Source of the DNA: Bacillota bacterium
Lineage (GTDB): Bacteria > Bacillota > DTU025 > MWDF01
Assembly (NCBI GenBank): GCA_029565935.1
Contig: JAKQNF010000033.1
Coordinates: 56,398-120,397, forward strand
Direction: 5' to 3'
Length of the DNA stretch: 64,000 nucleotides
The notes under the pieces were generated by a model, which saw nothing but the letters and a program-made list of their open reading frames with translations, was not told where the DNA came from and made no database searches. The position numbers were made by a program, and so were the translations under genes. Below, piece by piece: positions 51,877 to 60,262 of the stretch (within the stretch, counting starts at the first letter, position 1; every line of letters starts with the position of its first letter).

Positions 51877-52683
51877 ATGAAGAGAACGACACAGCGCCTG
51901 ATCCTTGCCTTCGCACTTGTCATGCTGATAGCTCTCGTGCAGTCCGGTTGCGTGAACCAGATGCCAATCCTCGTATATGACGATTCTTATTTGAATTTCG
52001 CCCAGACAGCCCTTGATACCCTGATGTACTCCTATACGACGACCACCGATGCGGCCACTTTCCAGGACGCGTTGACATCGAGGGAATGGGGATTGGTGAT
52101 ATTCGACAATCCGAATATGAACATCAGCCCCGACCTTCTCACTGTCCTCGAAGACTACGTGGTCAGGGGCGGAAGGTTCATAGCCTCTTCCTGGTCGATC
52201 GGCAACTACCCGGGCCATGGCCTCTGGGCGGAGCTGGGTTATTCCTTCACTACCACATACTACAACCTCAACGATGTGAACAGGCTTTCTGTTGAAGAGC
52301 CTATCATCGATAGCCCCTTCGTGGCGCCCGACCTTGTCATCACTTCCGTAACCGATATGTACGGAACGAACGGTTATCCGGGATCCGCGATCGGCAGCGG
52401 CAGGGCAATAGCCAGCTTCAACTCCTCGACGGCCGCGGACCAGGGAGCCGTATTCGTGGCGAATGACGGCAGGACGATACTCAACGCGTTCCTTCTCGCA
52501 GACGCTTACGACTACTACGGACCGAACGGCGCCATCGACACCAACGGCAATGGCTTGGCCGACGCCATGGAGTGGTGGCTCGACGAGATATCATATGTCA
52601 GCGCACAGCCAGGCAAGAACATAAAGCCTAGCGCGGTCCTTCCCATGGGTAATTCCAGAAGTGTCCTAGGGAACAACATGTAG
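51877..52683 (+). CDS. Exported lipoprotein, family B, second copy
   Basis: A 268-aa lipoprotein, paralogue of 50476: MKRTTQRLI, lipobox VQSGC, then MPILVYDDSYLNFAQTALDTL, WGLVIFDNPN, LEDYVVRGGRFIASSW, GRTILNAFLLADAYDYYG and the calcium-type loop DTNGNGLADAME followed by WWLDEISYVSAQPG. The two proteins share order and motifs throughout, with the middle most divergent, so the duplication is not recent. AAGGAGG precedes the ATG. A terminator-like hairpin follows. Function unknown; a surface-exposed, calcium-stabilised binding role is inference. Confidence 0.75.
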   Translation: MKRTTQRLILAFALVMLIALVQSGCVNQMPILVYDDSYLNFAQTALDTLMYSYTTTTDAATFQDALTSREWGLVIFDNPNMNISPDLLTVLEDYVVRGGRFIASSWSIGNYPGHGLWAELGYSFTTTYYNLNDVNRLSVEEPIIDSPFVAPDLVITSVTDMYGTNGYPGSAIGSGRAIASFNSSTAADQGAVFVANDGRTILNAFLLADAYDYYGPNGAIDTNGNGLADAMEWWLDEISYVSAQPGKNIKPSAVLPMGNSRSVLGNNM

Positions 52684-52742
52684 AGGATCCCATCAGGTGG
52701 GCTTCTAAGGGCCCTCTTTGGGTACAGACAGATGAACAAGGG

Positions 52743-52790
52743 TGCGGCAGCAGGTCCTATCGGAGGATTGCTGTCGCACTTCCTTTTATA
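52743..52790 (+). terminator. Terminator after the second family B lipoprotein
   Basis: TGCGGCAGCA (52743-52752) pairs with TGCTGTCGCA (52769-52778) with one G-T pair, followed by CTTCCTTTTA. Confidence 0.65.
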
Positions 52791-52890
52791 CTACAACGAA
52801 ACACATTGCCAATTTATGCTATTAGAACATTGAGGGGCTTAGATTGCGCATAATGATATTAAGCTGACGTTAGTATGTACTCGCATTGCA

Positions 52891-52960
52891 TTGTAATGAA
52901 TCTGATTTTACTGTTATTATAGGATAATGGCATTTTCTATAATAACGATTTCCGTTATTA
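52891..52960 (+). promoter_or_regulatory. fic promoter with overlapping inverted-repeat operators
   Basis: TTGTAA (52891-52896), 18 bp, TATTAT (52915-52920). Overlapping and following it are GTTATTATAG (52913-52922) with its exact complement CTATAATAAC (52937-52946), and TAATAACG (52940-52947) with CGTTATTA (52953-52960). Three copies of one half-site around the start of transcription suggest tight repression, possibly by the Fic protein's own C-terminal helix-turn-helix. Confidence 0.65.
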
Positions 52961-52978
52961 CAACATAGGAGAATAACT

Positions 52979-54142
52979 ATGGAAAGAGGACTGCAAGGAG
53001 AATATAGGACGATATCGACAAAAGATGAGCCGGTGCGGGCCTTCATTCCTGCACCGTTGCCTCCTGTGCCGCCAATAGACTGGTCCGCAGAGTTAAGGGG
53101 GAAGTTCGATCAAGCCCTACTATCGCTGGGCAGGCTGGACAGCATATCGACTTTCCTGCCTGAGGCTTCCATCTTCCTTTATATGTGTGTCCGGAAAGAA
53201 GCGGTCTTGTCCTCCATGATCGAAGGTACACAGTCGTCTCTTTCCGACCTGCTCCTTTTTGAGATGGACCAAGTGCCTGGTGTACCTTTGGATGACGTTA
53301 GGGAAGTAAGCAATTACGTTGCCGCGCTTGACTTCGGGATGAAGCAGCTTTCAGATGGCTTCCCACTTTCACTGCGCCTTATGAAGGGCATCCACCGGAT
53401 ACTTCTGAAGGATGGCAGAGGGAAGCATGGGACACCTGGTGAGTTCAGACGCAGCCAGAATTGGATCGGAGGAACTCGACCCGGCAACGCAGTCTTCGTA
53501 CCGCCGCCTGTGGATCTAGTCAATCCTTGCCTTTACGCATTTGAGGACTTCTTGCATGACAAGCCCGGCTATACGCCTCCTTTGTTAAAAGCGGCCCTCG
53601 CACATGTGCAATTCGAGACGATCCATCCATTTCTGGATGGGAACGGGCGCCTCGGACGGTTGTTGATAACCTTAATGCTGTGCGAGCAGAAGATACTGCA
53701 AAAACCCGTACTATATCTCAGCCTTTATCTGAAAGCCAACAGGAAGCGCTACTATGAGCTGCTGAACGATGTGCGGTTGACGGGGGACTGGGAAGCTTGG
53801 CTATCTTTTTTCTGTGAGGCCGTGATAAAGACATCGGATCAAGCCGTTGACACGGCAAAGCGTCTTTTTATGCTCACGGACCAGGATAGGGAGAAGCTGC
53901 ATGGATTCGGAAGAGCCACGGCTTCGATGCTGAAAGTTCACCAGGCTTTGGTCGAACGTCCTTTGATTACGTCAGCTGCTTTGGTAAAGAAGATCGGGAT
54001 TATGCCGAATACAGTGAATAAAGCGCTATCGGAGCTTACGAGCCTAGGAATCCTAAAGGAGATAACCGGGAAGAAGAGGAACAGGATATATAGTTATTGG
54101 AAATACATAGACATCTTGAACGAAGGCACAGAGCTGCCTTAG
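52979..54142 (+). CDS. Fic-family AMP-transferase with N-terminal inhibitory helix and C-terminal winged HTH
   Basis: A 387-aa protein. The N-terminal domain carries the class II inhibitory motif SSMIEG (Ser78-xxx-Glu82-Gly83), whose Glu blocks ATP until released. The Fic core (about 115-265) has the full catalytic motif HPFLDGNGRLGR with His216, so AMP transfer to a protein hydroxyl is expected. The C-terminal 80 residues form a winged helix (SAALVKKIGIMPNTVNKALSELTSLGILKEI). This is the common chromosomal Fic layout and not necessarily a toxin; no antitoxin gene is adjacent. The base composition looks lower in G+C than its neighbours, hinting at separate acquisition. Confidence 0.9.
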   Translation: MERGLQGEYRTISTKDEPVRAFIPAPLPPVPPIDWSAELRGKFDQALLSLGRLDSISTFLPEASIFLYMCVRKEAVLSSMIEGTQSSLSDLLLFEMDQVPGVPLDDVREVSNYVAALDFGMKQLSDGFPLSLRLMKGIHRILLKDGRGKHGTPGEFRRSQNWIGGTRPGNAVFVPPPVDLVNPCLYAFEDFLHDKPGYTPPLLKAALAHVQFETIHPFLDGNGRLGRLLITLMLCEQKILQKPVLYLSLYLKANRKRYYELLNDVRLTGDWEAWLSFFCEAVIKTSDQAVDTAKRLFMLTDQDREKLHGFGRATASMLKVHQALVERPLITSAALVKKIGIMPNTVNKALSELTSLGILKEITGKKRNRIYSYWKYIDILNEGTELP

Positions 54143-54158
54143 CTTCTGTCGCACACGG

Positions 54159-54197
54159 CAACTAGCCAGTCCCTGAATTGATAGGACTGGCTAGTTG
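54159..54197. terminator. Bidirectional terminator between fic and the dipeptidase gene
   Basis: Fourteen-bp perfect stem CAACTAGCCAGTCC/GGACTGGCTAGTTG (54159-54172, 54184-54197) between converging genes. Confidence 0.8.
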
Positions 54198-54222
54198 TTC
54201 TGCATAACCAGATCGTCAAGCA

Positions 54223-55206
54223 TCAGGCAAGAGAGTCTTCCATCACTCTGAGCGCGTTCTTGTAAGCCAGCTTCTCGATGACATCGCCTCCGACCCCGTC
54301 CTCTGCCAACCTGTCGAAGACCATGTACATCTTCGATATGTCAGGAATTTCGAGGTTCCCGCTTATACCGTCGAGATCCGAACCGAGGGCTATGACGTCG
54401 GAACCTCCGACCTTAATCATGTGCCTGATGTGCTCGGACATCATCTCCACTCTACTATCCTCGCATTTCGGGTCCGGCCCGAGGAAGATCGGCGCGAAGT
54501 TCATGCCTATGGCGCCGCCCTTGTCCGCGACGGCCCTTATCATATCGTCCGTAAGGTTCCTCTTGTGCGGGCATATGGCTCTGCAGTTGGAATGTGAAGC
54601 GACGAACGGTTTGGCGGAGATCTCGGCCACATCCCAGAAACCGCCGTCCGAAAGGTGCGATACATCTATGAGCATGCCCGCCGCGTTCATGTAGCCTACG
54701 GCTTCCTTGCCAAAATCGGTGAGGCCTTTTCCCATGACTTTTAAATCGTCCGAGTTGGGCCAGCCGAAGCAGTTCGCGTAGTTCCACGTAAAGGAGATCA
54801 GCCTCACTCCCATGTCGTAGTACCTCTTGAGGTTCTCCATGCTTCCGTTGACGCTGCGCCCGTCCTCAATGGTCAAGAAGGCTGACATCTTCCCCGTACG
54901 CTCGTTCGCCAGCATCTCCTCGGCGTTGCGGGCGAAAGCGATCAAGTTCGAGTATCTGTCTATGTTCCTTTGGAGCGTGCCGCTGAGCTGAGCTATGTAG
55001 TCCTCGTCCAATACTCCGTCAATCTCGGCTTCCGGCATGTAGCGCTTCACGTCGGGCGAGAGCATGTACATCGCGAAGAACTGCGCGAGCTGCCCTGCTT
55101 CTTTCATGCGTTTGAAGTCCACCATACCGTCCGTCTCGTACATATCGTCCTTCTTGTAAAGGAAGGTGTTCATGAGCGTGTCGCAGTGAAGGTCGATGAA
55201 TTTCAT
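54223..55206 (-). CDS. Membrane dipeptidase-type (M19) peptidase
   Basis: A 327-aa amidohydrolase-fold dipeptidase. FIDLHCDTLMNTF holds the HxD zinc motif, LTIEDGRS the bridging Glu, LIDVSHLSDGGFWDV and VASHSNCRAICPHKRNLTDDMI the later His ligands, and ALGSDLDGI the final Asp. The enzymes cleave dipeptides, including D-amino acid-containing ones. No signal peptide, so cytoplasmic. It lies downstream of the phosphate operon on the same strand but behind a hairpin, and ends against the fic gene. Confidence 0.9.
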   Translation of the reverse strand: MKFIDLHCDTLMNTFLYKKDDMYETDGMVDFKRMKEAGQLAQFFAMYMLSPDVKRYMPEAEIDGVLDEDYIAQLSGTLQRNIDRYSNLIAFARNAEEMLANERTGKMSAFLTIEDGRSVNGSMENLKRYYDMGVRLISFTWNYANCFGWPNSDDLKVMGKGLTDFGKEAVGYMNAAGMLIDVSHLSDGGFWDVAEISAKPFVASHSNCRAICPHKRNLTDDMIRAVADKGGAIGMNFAPIFLGPDPKCEDSRVEMMSEHIRHMIKVGGSDVIALGSDLDGISGNLEIPDISKMYMVFDRLAEDGVGGDVIEKLAYKNALRVMEDSLA

Positions 55207-55238
55207 ATCTTCGCTCCTTGCTGTCAGAATATGAAGAC

Positions 55239-55262
55239 GGCGTCGGCGGCCATGCCGACGCC
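55239..55262 (-). terminator. Hairpin after the pst-phoU-arsC-like operon
   Basis: Nine-bp stem GGCGTCGGC/GCCGACGCC (55239-55247, 55254-55262), 50 bp after the ArsC-like stop; followed on the minus strand by GTCTTCATATTCT. Confidence 0.6.
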
Positions 55263-55311
55263 CGGCTCTTCCTTGTATCCATTCTAATCGCTGCCGCGAT
55301 CCGATGCCAGC

Positions 55312-55761
55312 TTACCTTGCATTGAGCAGGTGTTCCGGCAACCCTTCGACGAATTCCCTGATCTCGTCCCTTACTTTCCTGTATGCCGCGAGTTCCTCGT
55401 CCTCGTTCTCGGCTCTCAGGGCAAGTCTCATAGGATGGACGAAACGCCGGTGCAGCTTCTTCACCTGCCCCAGCTCCGAGGGCAAATTCTCGCTAGCGTA
55501 ACCGCACAGCGTGATGACATAGTCGAAGTCGATCCCCTGCAGGTCCTCCATCGTCTTGGACCTGTTGCCGCTTATGTCTATGCCGACCTCCTTCATCACT
55601 GCCGCCGCGCTCGCGTCTATGCCGTGCCTCTCGATCCCTGCGGAATAAGCGTCGATGACTTCGCCCTTGAGCTTCTTCGTCCAGCCTTCGGCCATCTGGC
55701 TCCTGCATGAGTTGCCCGAGCACAGGAACAGGACCCTCATCCTCTTGCCCTTGTCCTCCAT
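55312..55761 (-). CDS. ArsC / low-molecular-weight phosphatase-like protein
   Basis: A 149-aa protein of the thioredoxin-linked arsenate reductase/LMW phosphatase fold. The P-loop is VLFLCSGNSCRSQMAEGW (CxxxxCR), and YSAGIERHGIDASAAAVMKEVGIDISGNRSKT is typical. VITLCGYASENL keeps the first redox Cys (equivalent to Cys82 of S. aureus ArsC) but has Leu where Cys89 should be, so the classical Cys relay is incomplete. It may be an arsenate reductase using another thiol, or a protein phosphatase. ATG at 55761 with GGGGTGG upstream. It follows phoU by 58 bp in the phosphate operon, which fits arsenate entering through Pst. Confidence 0.8.
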   Translation of the reverse strand: MEDKGKRMRVLFLCSGNSCRSQMAEGWTKKLKGEVIDAYSAGIERHGIDASAAAVMKEVGIDISGNRSKTMEDLQGIDFDYVITLCGYASENLPSELGQVKKLHRRFVHPMRLALRAENEDEELAAYRKVRDEIREFVEGLPEHLLNAR

Positions 55762-55819
55762 ACCGGCCACCCCTTCCGATCGGGTACTCCTTAAGAGGAT
55801 TATAACCCTCCTCGGGCCT

Positions 55820-56479
55820 TCATGGGTTCAGGTCCTTGTGCTCGCCGGTCACATGGTAGATGACCCACTCGCCTATGTTCGTGGCATGGTCCGCTATCCT
55901 CTCAAGGAACCAGACGACGAACATGAAGTTGATGATCTGCACCATCTCCTTGGGCATCTCTATGGCGTACGTGAATAGTTCCCTCATGAGCGTATCCCTC
56001 AGATCGTCCACGAGGTCGTCCTCCTTGCAGGCCTCCGCCGCAAGGTCGGCGTCCTCGTTCACGTAAGAATCCAGGCTCTTCTTCACCATCGCCATGGCCA
56101 TGCCGCTCATCCTGGGGATGTCTATGAGCTTCTTTATATAGCGCTCGCCCTTGAGCTTGATCGCCACCTTGGCGATGTCCACGGCATGGTCTCCCATGCG
56201 CTCTAAATCGGTCGCTATCTGGTTCGCGGCCAGCACCTTTCGCAGATCCCTCGCCAGGGGCTGCTGCGTAGCGATGATCTTCGCGCACTTGTCCTCCACG
56301 GCCAGCTTCATGGCGTCGATGATGTCGTCCTCATCGATGATCTTCTGCGCGGCCGCAACGTCCTGCCTCACGAGCGAGCTTATCGCGCCCTCGATGCTCC
56401 TCTCCACCTGGCCGCCCATCCTAAGTATCTGCTCGTGCAGCCCTTCCATCTCTATGTCGTAATGGGTCCTCGCGCTCAT
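55820..56479 (-). CDS. phoU: Phosphate signalling complex protein PhoU
   Basis: A 219-aa all-helical protein of two PhoU repeats (about 15-105 and 120-205). Each has the metal-binding motif: TDLERMGDHAVDIAKVA and LERIADHATNIGEWV. PhoU links the Pst transporter to the PhoR kinase and keeps the regulon off when phosphate is ample. It lies 15 bp after pstB in the operon. Confidence 0.93.
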   Translation of the reverse strand: MSARTHYDIEMEGLHEQILRMGGQVERSIEGAISSLVRQDVAAAQKIIDEDDIIDAMKLAVEDKCAKIIATQQPLARDLRKVLAANQIATDLERMGDHAVDIAKVAIKLKGERYIKKLIDIPRMSGMAMAMVKKSLDSYVNEDADLAAEACKEDDLVDDLRDTLMRELFTYAIEMPKEMVQIINFMFVVWFLERIADHATNIGEWVIYHVTGEHKDLNP

Positions 56480-56494
56480 CCTTCAGCCCTCCGA

Positions 56495-57268
56495 TCAACC
56501 GAACCTTCCGGTGATGTAATCCTCCGTCCTCTTGTCCGCCGGCCTGTGGAATATGTCGTAGGTGGGGCCTTCCTCGATCACCTGTCCCAAGAGGAAGAAC
56601 GCGGTCCTGTCCGAGATGCGGCCGGCCTGCTGCATGTTGTGCGTCACTATTATTATCGTGTACCGCTTCTTAAGCTCGTCGATGAGCTCTTCGATCTTTC
56701 CTGTGGATATTGGATCCAGCGCGCTCGTAGGCTCATCCATCAAGATGACGTCGGGCTCTACGGCGAGCGTCCTCGCTATGCACAGCCTCTGCTGCTGCCC
56801 GCCGGATATGCCGAGCGCCGGCTTCTTGAGCCTGTCCTTTATCTCGTCCCAGAGCGCCGCGTCCTTGAGGCTCTTCTCGACTATCGAATCAAGCTCTGCC
56901 CTGTCCTTAATCCCGTGCACCCTGGGCCCGTAGGCTACGTTGTCGTACACTGACATAGGGAACGGATTCGGCTTCTGGAAGACCATCCCTACCTTGCGCC
57001 TTAGGTCTATCACGTCGCATGACGGATCGTATATGTCAGAGCCGTCGACTTCGACCTTCCCTTGCACCCTGACTCCGGGTATCAGGTCGTTCATTCGGTT
57101 TATCGTCCTTAAAAACGTCGACTTGCCGCACCCGGAAGGTCCGATCAGCGACAGCACCGAGTTCTTCGGCACCTCCATGTCCACGTCCTTCAGGGCGTGC
57201 AGCTTGTCGTAATACAGATTTAGGCCCTCTGCCCTCACCATGGACCTAGACCCCGTCTCACCTGCCAA
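56495..57268 (-). CDS. pstB: Phosphate ABC transporter, ATP-binding protein
   Basis: A 257-aa ABC ATPase. Walker A is [10 protein letters not shown]-loop [24 protein letters not shown] (highly typical of PstB), signature [16 protein letters not shown], Walker [15 protein letters not shown] and switch [18 protein letters not shown]. It energises phosphate uptake through PstCA. TTG start with AGGAGG 8 bp upstream; an ATG nine codons in ([12 protein letters not shown]) is an alternative. It overlaps pstA by 11 bp. Confidence 0.94.
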   Translation of the reverse strand: MAGETGSRSMVRAEGLNLYYDKLHALKDVDMEVPKNSVLSLIGPSGCGKSTFLRTINRMNDLIPGVRVQGKVEVDGSDIYDPSCDVIDLRRKVGMVFQKPNPFPMSVYDNVAYGPRVHGIKDRAELDSIVEKSLKDAALWDEIKDRLKKPALGISGGQQQRLCIARTLAVEPDVILMDEPTSALDPISTGKIEELIDELKKRYTIIIVTHNMQQAGRISDRTAFFLLGQVIEEGPTYDIFHRPADKRTEDYITGRFG

Positions 57269-58121
57269 TTTGTCTTCCTCCTCTGCCCAAAGCGCGGTTA
57301 GCGAGCATCTCGGCCGTGACGTTCACGGCCAGGACCACTACGACCAGCACGAACGCGGTCGCGAAGGCCCCTTCCACCGACAGGCCCTCGTGGGCCAGCA
57401 TGTAAAGGTGCATGGCGAGCGTCCTGCCCGAATCCATGAGGGAGGTCGCCACCCTGTCGGAGGATCCCAACGTGAACATCAACGCCGCCGTTTCTCCGAC
57501 CACCCTTCCTATGGCCAGCATCAAGCCGGACATTATCCCCGGGAAGGCCGATACCAGCACGACCTTCTTTACCGTCTGCCATCTCGTCGCGCCAAGGGCC
57601 AGGCTTCCTTCCCTATAGGATTGCGGCACCGACTTCAGCGCCTCTTCGGTCGTCCTCATTATAGTCGGCAGGATGATGATGGACGCAGTAAGGGTCCCGT
57701 TCGCCAGCGACCAGCCCAGGCCGAGCATCTTGCCGAAGAAGACCAGCCCGAACAGGCCGAAGATTATGGAGGGCATGCCGGCGAGGTTCTCTGTCGCAGA
57801 CCTTACGACCGAGACGAAGGGGCCTTCCCTTACGTATTCCTTGAGGTACACCGCGGCGAGTATGCCCAGAGGGAGCGCTATGGCGAGCGTCAGGACCACC
57901 AGCAGCAGGGTATTGACCGCCATAGGCCATATCCCCGTATTCAGCGGGTCTCCCGGCGTGCCTGCCACAAATTGCCAGTTCAGCGCAGGTATCGCGTTCC
58001 ATGTGATATAGCCGATGATAAGGAGGAGTACCAGGGCCGTCGTCAGCGAAAGGGCCTTGATCACCGCAAAGGCGAACCTCTCGTCCCTCTTCCTGTCGTG
58101 CTTTTTCACGCTCTTCATCAT
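57258..58121 (-). CDS. pstA: Phosphate ABC transporter, permease PstA
   Basis: A 287-aa permease with six helices. [26 protein letters not shown] is the typical PstA segment, and [49 protein letters not shown] the ATPase-coupling loop. The start is the ATG at 58121 with GAGGAGGGAG upstream, overlapping the pstC stop as ATGA; the open frame further upstream is Arg/Gly/His-rich and not coding. Confidence 0.93.
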   Translation of the reverse strand: MMKSVKKHDRKRDERFAFAVIKALSLTTALVLLLIIGYITWNAIPALNWQFVAGTPGDPLNTGIWPMAVNTLLLVVLTLAIALPLGILAAVYLKEYVREGPFVSVVRSATENLAGMPSIIFGLFGLVFFGKMLGLGWSLANGTLTASIIILPTIMRTTEEALKSVPQSYREGSLALGATRWQTVKKVVLVSAFPGIMSGLMLAIGRVVGETAALMFTLGSSDRVATSLMDSGRTLAMHLYMLAHEGLSVEGAFATAFVLVVVVLAVNVTAEMLANRALGRGGRQIGR

Positions 58122-59071
58122 CTGCTCCCTCCTCTTGTGATCATCCGTACTGAGAGGTTGATGAGCATGATGAACGCGAATAGCACGGCGGCGGCCGCGA
58201 AAAGTGCCGAGTAGTGCAGGCTGCCCGGCCGGACGTATCCCATCTCCAGGGCTATGTTGACCGTGAGCGTCCTTGTCGCGGAGAGAAGCCCCTTTGGGAT
58301 CACCGGGATGTTGCCCGCCACGAGTATCACCGCCATGGTCTCGCCCACCGCCCTTCCGATGGCGAGCACCACCGAAGCCATTATCCCCGACTTCGCGGCC
58401 GGTATGACCACATGCCATATTGTCTGCCACTTGGTGGCGCCCATGGCGAGGCTCGCTTCCCTATATTCGCCGGGGACCGCCCTGATGGCGGCCTCCGATA
58501 CGCTTATCACCGTCGGCAGTATCATCATGGCCAGGACTACGCCAGCGGAGAGCACCCCCATGCCGGTGCCTCCCAGCAACCTCACCGCGGGCACGATCAC
58601 CATCAGGCCGAAGAATCCGTAGACCACCGATGGTATGCCGGCAAGGATCCCGGCCATCCTCCCCACGAGCGGGGCCACCCTCACCGTCGCCAGTTCCGCG
58701 CCATATATCGCGGTGGCGAGCCCCACCGGCACTCCGATGAGAAGTGCCAGCGCGGTCACCGCGAAGCTGCCGGCAATCATTGGCAGCAGGCCGAATCTGG
58801 GCTTCGCCGCGGTCGGCTTCCAGCTGGTGCCGGTTATCATGTTCAGGAGCCCCTGCTGTTTTATCGCGGGCCATGCTTCCTTGAACACCATGACGGTTAT
58901 CAGGAGCACCACAAGCACAGAAAGCAAAGCGCACAGCATGAGGCCGCCTTTTATGATCCTCTCCGTGCGCTTCTCTGCCGACGCCTTGTTGCCGGCCTTG
59001 GGAAAAAGGGTCAAGGAGGCCACCTTCGCGGCCTCCTTCCCCTTATCTGAGTATCCTATTGAACCATCCAT
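58118..59071 (-). CDS. pstC: Phosphate ABC transporter, permease PstC
   Basis: A 317-aa permease with six helices. RMAGILAGIPSVVYGFFGLMVIVP and YREASLAMGATKWQTIWHVVIPAAKSGIMASVVLAIGRAVGETMAVILVAGN are the PstC hallmarks. GTSWKPTAAKPRFGLLPMIAGS is the usual periplasmic loop. A 40-residue hydrophilic N-terminus precedes helix 1. One base separates it from pstS. Confidence 0.93.
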   Translation of the reverse strand: MDGSIGYSDKGKEAAKVASLTLFPKAGNKASAEKRTERIIKGGLMLCALLSVLVVLLITVMVFKEAWPAIKQQGLLNMITGTSWKPTAAKPRFGLLPMIAGSFAVTALALLIGVPVGLATAIYGAELATVRVAPLVGRMAGILAGIPSVVYGFFGLMVIVPAVRLLGGTGMGVLSAGVVLAMMILPTVISVSEAAIRAVPGEYREASLAMGATKWQTIWHVVIPAAKSGIMASVVLAIGRAVGETMAVILVAGNIPVIPKGLLSATRTLTVNIALEMGYVRPGSLHYSALFAAAAVLFAFIMLINLSVRMITRGGSR

Positions 59072-59072
59072 G

Positions 59073-59912
59073 CTACTTCACTATGAAGGCCTTTTCCGTC
59101 AGGTAGTCCTTCGCCTGCTTGTCGTTGAGGCAGAAGTCTATGAACGTCTTTGCAGGCTCCTTGGGCTCTCCTTTGGTCAGCAGCAGGAACGGCCTGGCTA
59201 TCTTGTAGGTGCCCTTGGCCAAATTCTCCATGGTGGCAGCCACGCCGTCGACGCTTAGCGCGTTCACATTGTAGTTCGAGACTATTCCCAAGGATATGTA
59301 TCCGATGCCGTTCTTATCTCCCGAGACCGCCTGGGCCAGCTGGCCGGTCGAGTTCATCACGGCGGCGCATAGCTCCTCGTCTATCGTAAGCTGCGCGCCC
59401 TTTGCGTCCTTTCCCAGCACCAGCTCCTCGAATGCGGTCCTTGTGCCTGAAGTAGATTCTCTCGTATAGATGTTGATTGTGCCGTTGTTGCCCCCGAGCG
59501 CCTTCCAATTGGTCACCTTTCCCAGGAATATGTCCTTGGCCTGTGCCTTGGTGACCTTCTTGACCGGATTGGCCTGGCTCGTTATTATCGCTATTCCGTC
59601 TACGCACAGCTCGTATTCCTTCAGGTACTTCTTCTCCTCGTCCTTCAGCTCCCTCGACGACATGCCGATGTCCGCCGTGCCGTCGATGGCCGCCGATATG
59701 CCCTGTCCCGAGCCTATGGATTCTACGGTTATCTTGACCGAGGGGTTCTTGGCCATGAACAGCTTGGCCAGCGCTTCGATGTGCGGCGCCACGGATGTGG
59801 AGCCGGCTATCGTGATCTTGCCCGAAAGTGCCGCGACAGAGATGCCGGTCATCATCAGCCCCATCGTGACCGCCAGGATGATCAGCACCGCGATCTTCGT
59901 CCTTGTCTTCAT
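59073..59912 (-). CDS. pstS: Phosphate-binding protein PstS
   Basis: A 279-aa exported binding protein. The N-terminal signal helix (about 5-30) ends SVAALSG without a lipobox. Ligand loops are AGSTSVAPHIEALAKLF, SGQGISAAIDGTADIGMSSRELKDEE and YTRESTSGTRTAFEELVLG, the standard PstS phosphate contacts. It is the first gene of pstSCAB-phoU-arsC-like. GGAGGTAACGGAGG precedes the ATG, and a Pho box lies about 70-100 bp upstream. Confidence 0.94.
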   Translation of the reverse strand: MKTRTKIAVLIILAVTMGLMMTGISVAALSGKITIAGSTSVAPHIEALAKLFMAKNPSVKITVESIGSGQGISAAIDGTADIGMSSRELKDEEKKYLKEYELCVDGIAIITSQANPVKKVTKAQAKDIFLGKVTNWKALGGNNGTINIYTRESTSGTRTAFEELVLGKDAKGAQLTIDEELCAAVMNSTGQLAQAVSGDKNGIGYISLGIVSNYNVNALSVDGVAATMENLAKGTYKIARPFLLLTKGEPKEPAKTFIDFCLNDKQAKDYLTEKAFIVK

Positions 59913-60262
59913 CCTCCGTTACCTCCTGTAACTTCTTATCCTCTTAGTCGCTTACAGGATAACAACGGGATGTTATGGGCGGATTAGAAGCTTGTTAAGA
60001 TTCGGTTAAGATTTACCGGGCGGAGAAAGGGATGGCGATCGTGGGCTTGCTTGCTCCGGCTTTTCCCGATCCTTTGCCGGCCCATCTGCCTAAAGACCGT
60101 CTGATATCGGTACCGAAACTATAATAGATGCTGAACTATTCATCTATAAGACATAACATCATTGATAAATGCTTTATTCGTATATATTATATTCTCATAC
60201 ATTATTATCAATCCCATCTAATGTTGCCATAATATAACAAAATACAGAAAAGGGGGCTCGGC
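59913..60262. other. 350-bp divergent region between pstS and a lipoprotein gene
   Basis: Left part: pstS ribosome site and Pho box (listed separately). Right part (60110-60250): A+T-rich, with TATATTATATTC near 60184 and AAAGGGGG before the lipoprotein start. I see no clear -35/-10 pair for the lipoprotein. No RNA gene. Confidence 0.55.
59983..60010 (-). promoter_or_regulatory. Pho box upstream of pstS
   Basis: On the minus strand CTTAAC (60005-60010) and CTTAAC (59994-59999) repeat at exactly 11 bp, with a weaker third copy TCTAAT (59983-59988). This matches the TTAACA-type, 11-bp-spaced direct repeats bound by PhoP/PhoB-like regulators. A possible -10 TATCCT lies at 59957-59962. Confidence 0.75.

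Noticed and set aside
52913..52960. Inverted repeats before fic as ends of a mobile element.
   Set aside because: Repeats are short, clustered around one promoter and no matching copy or transposase lies on the far side of the gene.
58122..58430. 103-residue N-terminal extension of PstA inside pstC.
   Set aside because: Gly/Arg/His-rich composition, no helices; GAGGAGGGAG precedes the ATG at 58121.
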